A DNA stretch of 64,000 nucleotides from an uncultured Pelagibacteraceae bacterium (GCA_902580445.1 CACHKQ010000002.1:1-64000); one strand, 5' to 3'; positions 25,532 through 34,821 are shown, numbered from the stretch's first letter. Program-made: numbers and translations. The notes: generated by a model not told the origin, from the sequence alone.

Positions 25532-26451
25532 ATCATTTTATAAATATTTCAGACCTTAATAAAGATGAATTAAGATCGATTATAGACAACGCGAAGAAAA
25601 AAAAGTCTGAAAGAGGAAAAAAATCTGCATCTCAACCTGACAATGATCAACCACTTCAGGGAAAGAACATGATCATGATTTTTGAAAAAACCTCTACTAG
25701 AACAAGAATATCTTTCGATCTTGCCGTAAAACAATTAGGAGGCTCTTCAATAATTCTTAATCAAGATGAGATACATTATGGAAAAGGTGATGAAACAATA
25801 AAAGACACAGCAAAAGTTCTATCTCAGTATGCAGATATTTTAATGATCAGAACAGACTCACACAAAAATGTGAACGAGTTTAAAAAATATTTGGATATTC
25901 CAATTATAAATGGACTAACTAACGAGGGCCATCCTTGCCAAGTTATGTCAGATATACTTACATTTGAGGAATTAAAAGGTGATATTAAAAATAAAACTAT
26001 AGCTTGGATTGGTGATGGAAATAACGTCTCTGTTTCTTTTATGGAGGCAGCCTCTAAATTTGACTTTAATTTAAATATTGCTTGCCCAAAAAAATATCAA
26101 CCAAGTAGCAATGCGATTAAACTAGCAAAAAAAAATAAAACTAAACTTTTAATTACAGAAGATATTTTAGAAGCAGCATCTAACGCAGATTGTGTAATGA
26201 CGGATAAATGGATTTCAATGGGAGATAAGGGCGATAAAAAGAAAAAAAAGAAAATTTTAAAAAAATATCAAGTAAATAAAAAATTGATGAAAGCAGCAAA
26301 ATCAGATGCTATTTTTATGCACTGTCTTCCTGCTAGTAGAGAAGAAGAAGTAACAAGTGAAGTAATGGATGGAAAACAATCTGTTGTTTGGTTGCAAGCA
26401 TTTAATAGAATTCATGCTCAGAAGAGTATTATAGAGTGGTGTATAAAATAG
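25528..26451 (+). CDS. argF: Ornithine carbamoyltransferase
   Basis: Makes citrulline from ornithine and carbamoyl phosphate. The 307-residue protein has the carbamoyl-phosphate loop STRTRISFD (about 53), the HPCQ motif (about 132), DKWISMGD (about 227) and the ornithine-site FMHCLPASREEEV (about 262). A lysine-rich loop is inserted around 234-246. Second gene of argD-argF; its end is one base from the convergent cytochrome c gene. Confidence 0.95.
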   Translation: MNHFINISDLNKDELRSIIDNAKKKKSERGKKSASQPDNDQPLQGKNMIMIFEKTSTRTRISFDLAVKQLGGSSIILNQDEIHYGKGDETIKDTAKVLSQYADILMIRTDSHKNVNEFKKYLDIPIINGLTNEGHPCQVMSDILTFEELKGDIKNKTIAWIGDGNNVSVSFMEAASKFDFNLNIACPKKYQPSSNAIKLAKKNKTKLLITEDILEAASNADCVMTDKWISMGDKGDKKKKKKILKKYQVNKKLMKAAKSDAIFMHCLPASREEEVTSEVMDGKQSVVWLQAFNRIHAQKSIIEWCIK

Positions 26452-26452
26452 A

Positions 26453-26986
26453 TTAAGGTTTTGGAAGCGGGTTGTCGCTAAAACTATTCATATAAAGTAT
26501 TACTGAGGCTCTATCTTTTTCACTTTTTAAACCAGCGAAAGCCATCTTAGTTCCTTTTATATGAGCCTGAGGTTTTAATAGATAAGCATTCATTTCACCG
26601 TATGACCATTTTTTTCCATGAGCTACGAGTGCTTTTGAATATTTGTAATCTGATATCGCCGCTGATTGTCTGCCCAGAACTCCGTAAAGAACTGGTCCAA
26701 TTTTATTCTTTCCACCTTTTGCAACAACGTGACATGCAGTACATTTTTTAAATACTTTTTTGCCATGTTCTAGTGTTCCCATTGCTAACAAAGCTTTTAT
26801 GTCAACACTTCCAGACTCAGAAGAAGCAGAAGTTGTAGTTTGGATTGTTGGGGCTTCAACCACATAAGCGGCTTGAGATGGTTTTTCAACGTTAAATATT
26901 ATGTCAGAAATTTTTCCTATTCCAAAAACAACTAATACAGTGAAAATAAGTGCTGCAATAATTTTATTTATTTCAAAACCGTTCAT
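26453..26986 (-). CDS. Membrane-anchored cytochrome c (CycM-type)
   Basis: The ATG at 26986 gives 177 residues; a longer reading from a TTG at 27028 is less likely. An N-terminal membrane helix (about 9-28) acts as signal anchor, then a linker of about 45 residues leads to a class I cytochrome c domain with haem motif CTACH and the downstream GTKMAF methionine ligand. The layout matches cytochrome c552/CycM, which passes electrons from bc1 to the aa3 oxidase. petABC is in the same window at 57-59.5 kb. Confidence 0.9.
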   Translation of the reverse strand: MNGFEINKIIAALIFTVLVVFGIGKISDIIFNVEKPSQAAYVVEAPTIQTTTSASSESGSVDIKALLAMGTLEHGKKVFKKCTACHVVAKGGKNKIGPVLYGVLGRQSAAISDYKYSKALVAHGKKWSYGEMNAYLLKPQAHIKGTKMAFAGLKSEKDRASVILYMNSFSDNPLPKP

Positions 26987-27082
26987 AAATTTGATAATTA
27001 ATATGGTAGATATATCACGAGTTAACAAAAAAAACTTAAAGTAATTTAGTTGATATTGCGTCTTTGAGCCGCATAAATATTT

Positions 27083-27817
27083 ATGAGTAATACAGTTGTA
27101 ATAATACCTTCACGTTTAAAAGCAAAAAGACTTCCTAATAAACCCTTAAAATTGATTAACAAAAAAGAAATGATTCTTCATGTATGTGATTTAGCCAAGA
27201 ACTCAGGTGTTGGAAAAGTATTAGTGGCTACTCCTGACAAAGATATTTTTCAGCTAATAAAAAAAAATAATTATGATGCTTATTTGTCGTTACAAAATCA
27301 TGAGACAGGAACTGATAGAGTTTTCGAAGCATATAAAAATTTTTTCTCTGAAAAACCCAGCATAATTATAAATTTACAAGGAGATATGCCAAGCTTAAAA
27401 CCTTCCACAATTTCCAAATTAAATGAACATCTAGCAAAAGGCTCTTGTGATATGGCGACCTTAGCCTCTGGTATTAAAGATGACAGCGAGAACGAAAATA
27501 AAAATATCGTAAAAGTAATTACAAAAGATGATATTAAAAATTCTGAACTGTCTAAGGCAATTGATTTTGTAAGAGATCCCGTATCAGATAAAAAATTATT
27601 TGTTTATCATCATATTGGTATTTATGGGTTTACCAAAAATGCATTAAACAAATATATTAATTTAAAAAGAAGTAATTTAGAATTAAGTAGAAATCTTGAG
27701 CAAATGAGAGCACTTGAAAACAATATGAAGATTGACGTACTTTATACAGATTCAGACCCGCTAAGTGTTGACACAGAAGCTGACTTAGAGGAGATTAAAA
27801 ATTTAATGGAGAAATAA
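27083..27817 (+). CDS. kdsB: 3-deoxy-manno-octulosonate cytidylyltransferase
   Basis: Activates Kdo with CTP for LPS core synthesis. The 244 residues begin VVIIPSRLKAKRLPNKPLK, the nucleotide-binding signature. HETGTDRVFEA (about 73), NLQGDMP (about 98) and the C-terminal SDPLSVDTEADLE are standard KdsB features. It pairs with kdsD (3.5 kb) for Kdo supply. pheA follows one base later. Confidence 0.95.
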   Translation: MSNTVVIIPSRLKAKRLPNKPLKLINKKEMILHVCDLAKNSGVGKVLVATPDKDIFQLIKKNNYDAYLSLQNHETGTDRVFEAYKNFFSEKPSIIINLQGDMPSLKPSTISKLNEHLAKGSCDMATLASGIKDDSENENKNIVKVITKDDIKNSELSKAIDFVRDPVSDKKLFVYHHIGIYGFTKNALNKYINLKRSNLELSRNLEQMRALENNMKIDVLYTDSDPLSVDTEADLEEIKNLMEK

Positions 27818-27818
27818 A

Positions 27819-28664
27819 ATGTCTAAACTTAAAGTAGCTTTTCAGGGAGAACTGGGTGCTTACTCACACATAGCATGTGAGGTGCTTTTCCCAGGAGCTG
27901 ATATAAAAACTTGTCCAACTTTTGAAGAAACATTTAAAACTGCTCATCAAGATGATAGTTATAGAATAGTTATCCCTATAGAAAATTCTCTAGCAGGTAG
28001 AGTAGCTGATATTCATTATTTATTACCCAAATATAAATTACAAATTTATGCAGAACATTATCAGAAGGTCGAACACAATCTCTTAGTAAAAGAAAATACT
28101 GAGATTAAAGATATAAAATATGTCAGAAGTCATGCACAAGCTATAGATCAGTGTCAAAAAATAATTCAAAAGCATAAGTTTAAGACTATTATTTCAGCAG
28201 ATACTGCTGGATCAGCAAAAGAATTATCTAGTGGAAAAGATAATTCAATTGCTGCAATTGCTTCAGTGCTTTCAGCAAAAATTTATAATCTTAAAGTACT
28301 TCTAAAAAATATTGAGGATGAAACTAATAATGTTACAAGATTTATTATAATGGGGAAAAGCATTCAGCAACCATCTTTTGAAAAAAATAAAAAATACATT
28401 ACTAGCTGTATTTTTAGGTTAAAAAGTATTCCAGCAGCACTTTACAAATGTCTTGGTGGATTCGCTACTAATCAAGTAAATATGACAAAACTTGAAAGCT
28501 TCTCAGTTAAAAACACATTCGACCAAACAAATTTTTACTTAGATTTAGAAGGTCATATCGAAGATACAAAAGTACAAAAAGCTCTTGAGGAACTAGGTTT
28601 TCACACTGAAAGCTTGGATATTCTTGGAGTTTATGAAGCCTCTAAATTTAGACAAAAAAAATAG
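27819..28664 (+). CDS. pheA: Prephenate dehydratase
   Basis: Converts prephenate to phenylpyruvate for phenylalanine. The 281 residues contain the catalytic domain (AFQGELGAYSHIA at about 7, PIENSLAGRVADIHYLL about 57, and NNVTRFIIMG about 170 with the catalytic TRF), then an ACT regulatory domain (about 195-275, with the KLES phenylalanine-binding motif). Monofunctional form without chorismate mutase. It is followed by the SRP RNA gene. Confidence 0.95.
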   Translation: MSKLKVAFQGELGAYSHIACEVLFPGADIKTCPTFEETFKTAHQDDSYRIVIPIENSLAGRVADIHYLLPKYKLQIYAEHYQKVEHNLLVKENTEIKDIKYVRSHAQAIDQCQKIIQKHKFKTIISADTAGSAKELSSGKDNSIAAIASVLSAKIYNLKVLLKNIEDETNNVTRFIIMGKSIQQPSFEKNKKYITSCIFRLKSIPAALYKCLGGFATNQVNMTKLESFSVKNTFDQTNFYLDLEGHIEDTKVQKALEELGFHTESLDILGVYEASKFRQKK

Positions 28665-28711
28665 TCCACAAATTAGAGATTCCACACTTGTAGAATTCAA
28701 TTCTATATTGG

Positions 28712-28717
28712 TATAAT
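28712..28717 (+). promoter_or_regulatory. -10 element of the SRP RNA promoter
   Basis: A perfect TATAAT ends 5 bases before the first G of the SRP RNA (28723), the right place for transcription start. A weak -35 match, TTGTAG at 28688-28693, is 18 bases upstream. The promoter would drive the SRP RNA and, by read-through, dnaX. Confidence 0.7.
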
Positions 28718-28722
28718 AATTT

Positions 28723-28811
28723 GGGGGCCATTCAGGCGGTTTTGATACGTTTAACGTGTCAGGGTGTAACAACAGCAGCACGAACTTTTGAAAGCGGGTT
28801 GTTTGGTCTCC
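28723..28811 (+). ncRNA. ffs: Signal recognition particle RNA (4.5S, small type)
   Basis: About 89 nt. The ends pair: GGGGGCCA with TGGTCTCC. The helix 8 core keeps CGTG/CACG and the Ffh-binding bases CAGG (28760-28763) and AGCAG (28774-28778). The flanking sequence (CATTCAGGCGGTTT, ATACG, GCGGGTTG-TTGG) follows the alphaproteobacterial pattern. The apical loop is UAAC where GGAA is usual. Total helix 8 length is unchanged. The 3' end is only 4 bases before the dnaX ATG. Confidence 0.9.
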
Positions 28812-28815
28812 TTAT

Positions 28816-30480
28816 ATGGAAAAAAATAATTCAAAAATTTTAGCGTTAAAATATAGGCCAAGAATTTTTAAAGATTTAATTGGCCAAGAAATAATTGCAC
28901 AGACAATTTCTAACGCAATAAAAATTAACAAAACACCTAATGCTTATCTTTTAACTGGTATTAGAGGTGTTGGGAAAACAACAACTGCCAGATTAATTGC
29001 AAAAGCATTGAATTGTACTAAAAACTTTGAAACAGGGGAAATGTGTGGTGAAAAAGAAACTTGCCACTGTCGAGAAATTGAAAATTCAAATCATATTGAT
29101 GTTCTTGAGATGGATGCAGCATCTAAAACTGGAATAGATGATGTAAGAGAGCTAATTGAAAATGCTAAATATAATCCTACGAGTGCAAAATTTAAAATAT
29201 TTATTATAGACGAGGTTCATATGTTGTCTAAACAAGCCTTTAATGGTCTTTTAAAGACTTTAGAGGAACCGCCGGAAAAATTAAAATTTATCCTAGCAAC
29301 TACAGAAGCTCGAAAAATACCCGTAACAATTTTATCAAGATGTCAAAGGTTTGATCTTAGAAGAGTAAATTTAGAGCAAATTTTTCAGCATTTAAAAAAA
29401 ATATCAGATATTGAAAAAGGAAAAATATCTGAGGATGCTTTAAAATTATTGGCTCGAGCCTCAGAAGGTTCAGTTAGGGATGCCGTATCACTATTAGATA
29501 GGGCACTGATTTTTCAAACTCTCGATCAGAATAATACCATTCAAGAAACTGATGTAAGAAAAATGCTTGGAATAGCTGATAAATCCAAAATCATAAATTT
29601 GATTAGCTGTATTTTTGAAGGAAATGAAAGAGGAGCACTAGAACAACTTAAAGAATTGAGCGATGGAGGATTAGATGCAAAAAACTTTTTAAATGATTTT
29701 CTAGAATTACTTTATTTGTTTGGCAGAAGAGCAAATCTTGGACCTATTGAAAAAGATTTATTTCTTTCAGAGGGGGAAATAAAATTAATTGATAAAATCT
29801 CCAAAGATTTAAATATGCAAGATCTAGGTCTTTTTTGGCAACTGTCTTTAAAAACTATTGAAGATTTAAAACTTGTTTCAAATGAAGACATAGCTCTTAA
29901 AATGTTTGTGATGCAACTTATTCATATCAAAAATTTTGAGGAATATGCCGATGAACAAATTCCTGTAGATAAACAAAATGAACTTTCAAATTTGAAAGGC
30001 AAAGTAAACGAAGAAAAAACTGAAGAAGCTAAACCAGTGAATTTTGTTAAAGAGCAAATGAAAAGTACAGATCAAATAAAAAAGCAAGATAAAAATGAAT
30101 TAAAAGATCAAAATATAGAGATAAGATCTTTCTCAAGCTTAATAGATCTTGCTGAAAAGAATAAAGAAATGGAACTTAAATTTGATTTAGAAAGAAATGT
30201 TAAATTGTCTAAATTTGAACAAGGCAAAATTGAAATAAGTTTTAATGAAAATTTAAATAAAAATTTTATCAAAAAACTATCCTATTGCTTAAATGAATGG
30301 ACTGGACAAAGATGGATTATAACTTTGAGCAAAGATAATAATCTTAAGACTTTTCATGAACAAAAAATTGAAAAAAAACAAAATAAATTAGAGGAAGAAA
30401 AGAATAGTGAAGTTTATAAAGAAGTTTTAAAATTTTTCCCAGATTCCGAATTAATTGATGTGAGTGAAACAAATGAATAG
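28816..30480 (+). CDS. dnaX: DNA polymerase III subunit gamma/tau
   Basis: Clamp-loader ATPase of the replicative polymerase, 554 residues. Walker A GIRGVGKTTT (about 48), a zinc-binding cysteine cluster (about 67-89: C, C, C, C with CHC), Walker B FIIDEVHML (about 131), and the sensor-1 region ATTEARKIPVTILSRCQRFDLRR. The C-terminal tau-like part after about 370 is lysine/glutamate-rich. The start ATG directly follows the SRP RNA with no ribosome site in between. First gene of dnaX-ybaB-recR. Confidence 0.95.
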   Translation: MEKNNSKILALKYRPRIFKDLIGQEIIAQTISNAIKINKTPNAYLLTGIRGVGKTTTARLIAKALNCTKNFETGEMCGEKETCHCREIENSNHIDVLEMDAASKTGIDDVRELIENAKYNPTSAKFKIFIIDEVHMLSKQAFNGLLKTLEEPPEKLKFILATTEARKIPVTILSRCQRFDLRRVNLEQIFQHLKKISDIEKGKISEDALKLLARASEGSVRDAVSLLDRALIFQTLDQNNTIQETDVRKMLGIADKSKIINLISCIFEGNERGALEQLKELSDGGLDAKNFLNDFLELLYLFGRRANLGPIEKDLFLSEGEIKLIDKISKDLNMQDLGLFWQLSLKTIEDLKLVSNEDIALKMFVMQLIHIKNFEEYADEQIPVDKQNELSNLKGKVNEEKTEEAKPVNFVKEQMKSTDQIKKQDKNELKDQNIEIRSFSSLIDLAEKNKEMELKFDLERNVKLSKFEQGKIEISFNENLNKNFIKKLSYCLNEWTGQRWIITLSKDNNLKTFHEQKIEKKQNKLEEEKNSEVYKEVLKFFPDSELIDVSETNE

Positions 30481-30793
30481 TTTTTCAGATATGTTATCTC
30501 AGGCAAAAAATATTCAAGAAAAAATGAAAGAGGTACAAGAAAATTTAAAAAAAATAGAGGTAGAGGGAGTGTCCGGTGGCGAACTAGTGAAGGTAGTTCT
30601 AAAAGGGGACTATGAAATGAAGTCTATTTTTGTCCACGAAAATGCCAAAAATGAAAAAAAAGAAATTATTTATGATTTAATTGTTGCGGCTTATAATGAT
30701 GCAAAAGATAAACTCAAAAAAAAAACCTCATCAGAAATAAGTAAAGTGACTGGAATACCAAATCTACCTCCAGATTTTAAAATGCCTTTTTAA
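30473..30793 (+). CDS. ybaB: YbaB/EbfC family nucleoid-associated protein
   Basis: Small DNA-binding dimer, 106 residues from the ATG at 30473, which gives the ATGAATAG 8-base overlap with dnaX; an in-frame ATG 9 bases upstream is also possible. The N-terminal amphipathic helix (DMLSQAKNIQEKMKEVQENL), the central GGELVKVVLKGDYEMKSI strands and the IPNLPPDFKMPF C-terminus match EbfC. Its place between dnaX and recR is conserved across bacteria. Confidence 0.93.
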   Translation: MNSFSDMLSQAKNIQEKMKEVQENLKKIEVEGVSGGELVKVVLKGDYEMKSIFVHENAKNEKKEIIYDLIVAAYNDAKDKLKKKTSSEISKVTGIPNLPPDFKMPF

Positions 30794-31402
30794 ATGGAAA
30801 ATAATAATCAAGAAATAGACCAATTAATTAAACAGTTCTCAAAACTTCCTGGTTTGGGGCCGAAGTCAGCTAAGCGAATAATTCTAAAACTAATAACTAA
30901 TAAAGAAAACATGATCAAACCATTAGCAAAATCTTTAGCTAGCGTTTATAAAAATGTAGTCCGTTGTAACGAATGTGGAAATTTAAAAATGAAAGATACA
31001 CAGTGCACATGTGAAAAAAATATTAATGGTTATGATAAAATTTGTGTTGTAGAAAATTTAGCTGATATGTGGGCAATAGAGTCATCAAATATTTTCAAAG
31101 GATATTTCCATATATTGGGCGGAACATTAAATAATAACGACAATAATGGTCAAAAAAATCTTTTAATAGACTCTTTACTTAAAAGAATAGAAAAAAATAA
31201 ATTAAAAGAGGTAATAATTGCAACCAGTGCAACTGTCGAAGGTCAAACAACAGCACATTATATTGAGGATGAAATTAAAAATAGTGAAATTAAAATTTCT
31301 AAATTAGGTCAAGGATTACCTGTTGGTGGGGAAATAGAACAATTAGATGATGGCACATTGGTTTCTGCATTTAAAAACAGAGTACCAGTATCTAGTGAAT
31401 AG
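30794..31402 (+). CDS. recR: Recombination mediator RecR
   Basis: Works with RecF and RecO to load RecA at gaps. The 202 residues contain the helix-hairpin-helix FSKLPGLGPKSAKRII (about 15-30), a four-cysteine zinc finger (about 57-72), and a Toprim domain (ICVVENLADMWAIE; GQGLPVGGEIEQLDDGTL). It follows ybaB without a gap and overlaps the convergent glcB by 11 bases. Confidence 0.95.
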   Translation: MENNNQEIDQLIKQFSKLPGLGPKSAKRIILKLITNKENMIKPLAKSLASVYKNVVRCNECGNLKMKDTQCTCEKNINGYDKICVVENLADMWAIESSNIFKGYFHILGGTLNNNDNNGQKNLLIDSLLKRIEKNKLKEVIIATSATVEGQTTAHYIEDEIKNSEIKISKLGQGLPVGGEIEQLDDGTLVSAFKNRVPVSSE

Positions 31403-33536
31403 ATTTTTTTTCTAATCTTCTTTTGTGGAGTAATGGCTCTGTGTATCCTGATGGTTGAATTCTTCCCTTAAAAATTAAATCACAAGCTGTAATAAAAGCT
31501 TTAGATTTTTCAAAATTTATAGACATTGGCTCATATTTTTTATCTGAACTGTTTTGTTCATCTACTATTTTAGCCATTTTTTTTAATACTTTCATGACCT
31601 GGTCTTTAGAACATATATTATGATGTAACCAATTTGCTATATGTTGGGATGAAATTCTAAGAGTAGCTCTATCCTCCATCAAACCAATATTATTTATATC
31701 AGGTACTTTTGAACAACCTACGCCCTGGTCAATCCATCTTACCACATAGCCCAAAATTCCTTGTACATTGTTTTCAAGCTCTTTATTTATGTCATCCAAA
31801 GACCAATTAGGTCTATCAGCTTTTGGTATTTCGAGTAAGTTTTCTAACTTTGCTCTCTTATTATTTTTTAATTCATCCTGTTTTTTAAAAACATCAAAGT
31901 AATGATAATGTGTTGCATGAAGGGTAGCTGCTGTTGGAGACGGTACCCAAGCACAGTTCGCGCCAGATTTTGGATGATTAATTTTTTGCTTCATCATATC
32001 TGACATTTTATCTGGCATAGCCCACATACCTTTTCCTATTTGGGCCTTACCAGAAAAACCACATGCTAAACCAATATCTACATTCCAATCTTCATAAGTA
32101 TTTAACCACTTAGATTTTTTCATATCCCCTTTAAAAATCATTGGACCAGCTTCAAAGGATGTATGCATTTCGTCCCCAGTTCTATCTAAAAATCCAGTAT
32201 TTATAAAAACAACTCTTTCCTTAACTTTTCTTATACATTCTTTTAAATTAACAGTTGTCCTTCTTTCTTCATCCATTATTCCGACTTTAATTGAATATTT
32301 TTTTATTTTTAAAGCATCTTCTACTTTTGAAAATAAATTGTTAGTAAATTCAACTTCTTCAGGGCCATGCATTTTCGGTTTAACAATGTAAACCGATTCT
32401 TTTCTAGAGTTATTCTTTAATTTAAAGTCATGCATAGCACATAAAGTAGATATGAAAGCATCCATAATACCCTCAGGTATTTCAGACCCATCTTTTAATA
32501 TTATTGCAGGATTCGTCATTAAATGACCTACATTTCTATTAAGCAATAAAGCTCTACCATGTAAGGTAATTTTTGACCCATCTGTACTCATGTAACTTCT
32601 GTTAGAATTTAATTTTCTTACAAATGTTTTCCCATTTTTATTAACCTCAGTTCTTAAATCTCCTTTCATCAAACCAAGCCAATTCCTATAACATTTTACT
32701 TTATCAATAGAGTCTACAGCAGCTACAGAATCCTCATTATCAACAATAGTTGATATAGCCGACTCCACAATTATATCTGAAATTCCTGCTTTATCCGTTT
32801 TTCCAATCTTGCTATTTTCATCAATTATAACATCAATATGTAAGTTATTATTTTTAAATAAAATAGATTTTGGATTACTTTTCTCACCACTAAAGCCAAC
32901 AAATTGATTTTTATTTTTTAGATTATGCCTTTTGTCATCTGCTAGAAAAACCAAATTATTATTTTCAATTTTTATTTTAGATATATTTTTCCAACTAGTG
33001 TTTTCGATTGAAATTATTTTATCAAAGAATTCTCTAACATAATTTATGACTTCAATTGCTCTTTGTTTATCCCAAGTTTCAGCTTTATTCTCAGATATAA
33101 CATCTGTCCCATAAATTGCATCGTACAAACTTCCCCATCTTGCATTCGCTGCGTTCAAAGCATATCTAGCATTATCAACTGGAACAACTAATTGAGGTCC
33201 CGCTATAGAAGAAATCTCTTCATCAACGTTTGACGTATTGATCTTGAAATTATCTTTTTCTTCTACAATGTAATTAATAGATTTTAAGAATTCGGTATAT
33301 TTATTTTTATCTAATGCGCTTCCCTTGTTAGACAAATGCCAGTCGTCAATTTTTTTTTGTATTTCTTCTCTTTTTTTGATTAAATTTTTATTTTGAGGTG
33401 TTAATTCATGAACTACATTACTAAATTCTTTCCAGAAATGATCTGAATCCAAGCCGGTTCCAGGAATGGCTTCATCATTGATAAATTTGATAAGATTTTC
33501 ATCAATCTTCAAATCATTTATGGTTACTTTTTTCAT
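31392..33536 (-). CDS. glcB: Malate synthase G
   Basis: Condenses glyoxylate and acetyl-CoA to malate. The 714-residue length is normal for the monomeric G form. Recognisable blocks are YALNAANARWGSLYDA (about 126), VKPKMHGPEEVEF (about 381), GIMDEERRTTVNLKECI (about 417) and the FINTGFLDRTGDEMH region with active-site residues. The 100 bases upstream show no glycine-riboswitch aptamer, unlike the glcB leader reported for cultured Pelagibacter. No strong ribosome site precedes the ATG. Confidence 0.96.
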   Translation of the reverse strand: MKKVTINDLKIDENLIKFINDEAIPGTGLDSDHFWKEFSNVVHELTPQNKNLIKKREEIQKKIDDWHLSNKGSALDKNKYTEFLKSINYIVEEKDNFKINTSNVDEEISSIAGPQLVVPVDNARYALNAANARWGSLYDAIYGTDVISENKAETWDKQRAIEVINYVREFFDKIISIENTSWKNISKIKIENNNLVFLADDKRHNLKNKNQFVGFSGEKSNPKSILFKNNNLHIDVIIDENSKIGKTDKAGISDIIVESAISTIVDNEDSVAAVDSIDKVKCYRNWLGLMKGDLRTEVNKNGKTFVRKLNSNRSYMSTDGSKITLHGRALLLNRNVGHLMTNPAIILKDGSEIPEGIMDAFISTLCAMHDFKLKNNSRKESVYIVKPKMHGPEEVEFTNNLFSKVEDALKIKKYSIKVGIMDEERRTTVNLKECIRKVKERVVFINTGFLDRTGDEMHTSFEAGPMIFKGDMKKSKWLNTYEDWNVDIGLACGFSGKAQIGKGMWAMPDKMSDMMKQKINHPKSGANCAWVPSPTAATLHATHYHYFDVFKKQDELKNNKRAKLENLLEIPKADRPNWSLDDINKELENNVQGILGYVVRWIDQGVGCSKVPDINNIGLMEDRATLRISSQHIANWLHHNICSKDQVMKVLKKMAKIVDEQNSSDKKYEPMSINFEKSKAFITACDLIFKGRIQPSGYTEPLLHKRRLEKKSIH

Positions 33537-33636
33537 TATATTTACAATACACTAGAAATTGGCCATTTTATCAAGAATTTATTGACACATTTGAAATTTA
33601 ATAGGATTAATAATATTATTTGATCAATTAAACTTT

Positions 33637-34746
33637 ATGAGAAATTATCTTGAATTTGAGAAAGAAATAAAATCTCTTGAGGAAAATTTAGAAAAATCTA
33701 AGAATCCTTTTGATAAAGACGGCATATCCCAGGTTGATACTGCTAAAATTGAGAAAATTCAGGAAGAAATTAATTCAAAATTAAAAACAACTTACTCAAA
33801 ACTCAACAGTTGGCAAAAGACCTTAGTTGCAAGGCACGAAGATAGACCTAGAGCTAAATTTTATATCAATGAAATATTTTCAGATTTTACTTTAATCTCA
33901 GGAGATAGGTTATTTTCAGATGATAAATCAATAATTGCTGGTTTTGGACTCATAAACAATAAATCTGTTTTGGTTTTAGGACAGGAAAAAGGTTTGGATC
34001 TTAATAGTAGAATGGAAAGCAATTTTGGTATGATGAGACCCGAGGGCTATAGAAAATGTATCAGACTTATGAAACTTGCTGATCGATTCAGAATTCCAGT
34101 TATTTCTTTAATTGATACACCTGGTGCATACCCAGGAATAGGTGCTGAGCAAAGGGGGCAAGCAATAGCTATTGCAAACTCTATTGAGTGTTGTATGTCC
34201 CTTAAGGTACCAAACATTTCTATAATAATAGGTGAGGGCGGGTCTGGAGGCGCAATTGCACTAGCTTCATCGAATAAAGTAATAATGTTAGAGCACTCAA
34301 TCTATTCGGTTATATCACCTGAAGGCTGTGCATCTATATTGTGGAGAGACCCAAGCAAATCTCTGGAAGCTGCAGAAGCTATGAAATTAACTGCACAACA
34401 ACTTTTAAAATTAGGTATAGTTGACGAGGTTGTAGAAGAACCACTTGGTGGCGCCCATAGAGATCATAAAGAAACAGCTGAAAAAATTAAAAATATAATT
34501 TTAAAATATCTTGAAAATTTTGAAAGTTTATCCGGAGATCAAATTTTAAATCATAGAAAGACAAAATTTCTTAAAGTAGGTAGAGATCAGGGATTTAAAA
34601 AAGCTAAAGATACGATTGATAACAATTTGGCATTTGTTGAACCTACAACGTCAAAAATAATTAGATTATTACAAAAAAGAAAAAGCTTGGTACTAGGATC
34701 AGCAATTATCCTTACCTTATTAGTAATACTAAGTAATTTGCTGTAG
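33637..34746 (+). CDS. accA: Acetyl-CoA carboxylase carboxyltransferase subunit alpha, with C-terminal extension
   Basis: Transfers CO2 from carboxybiotin to acetyl-CoA in fatty acid synthesis. Residues 1-320 are a normal AccA: RPRAKFYINEIF (about 70), MRPEGYRKCIRLMKLAD (about 130), IDTPGAYPGIGAEQRGQ (about 160), GEGGSGGAIAL (about 200). The protein has 369 residues, about 50 more than usual. The extra tail ends in a hydrophobic stretch of about 20 residues (about 349-368) preceded by KRK, which looks like a membrane helix. Confidence 0.93.
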   Translation: MRNYLEFEKEIKSLEENLEKSKNPFDKDGISQVDTAKIEKIQEEINSKLKTTYSKLNSWQKTLVARHEDRPRAKFYINEIFSDFTLISGDRLFSDDKSIIAGFGLINNKSVLVLGQEKGLDLNSRMESNFGMMRPEGYRKCIRLMKLADRFRIPVISLIDTPGAYPGIGAEQRGQAIAIANSIECCMSLKVPNISIIIGEGGSGGAIALASSNKVIMLEHSIYSVISPEGCASILWRDPSKSLEAAEAMKLTAQQLLKLGIVDEVVEEPLGGAHRDHKETAEKIKNIILKYLENFESLSGDQILNHRKTKFLKVGRDQGFKKAKDTIDNNLAFVEPTTSKIIRLLQKRKSLVLGSAIILTLLVILSNLL

Positions 34747-34793
34747 CAAATTGGTAATACAAGGGTTTTTTTTATTAAAACCCAATCATTTGC

Positions 34794-34821
34794 TTGACAT
34801 TTAATCTATTAATCTGTTTAA
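34794..34821 (+). promoter_or_regulatory. Candidate promoter of the cold-shock gene
   Basis: A consensus -35 TTGACA at 34794-34799 is followed 16 bases later by a weak -10 GTTTAA (34816-34821). Transcription would begin around 34828 and leave a leader of about 50 bases before the cold-shock ATG at 34878. Upstream, GGGTTTT (34763-34769) pairs with AAAACCC (34777-34783), a possible accA terminator lacking a following T-tract. Confidence 0.4.

Noticed and set aside
33537..33636. Glycine riboswitch in front of glcB
   Set aside because: The 100-base gap lacks the conserved aptamer core; recorded as an absence instead.
34763..34783. GGGTTTT/AAAACCC as a confident terminator of accA
   Set aside because: The stem is 7 bp of mostly A-T pairs and has no T-tract after it, so it is mentioned only with the csp promoter.
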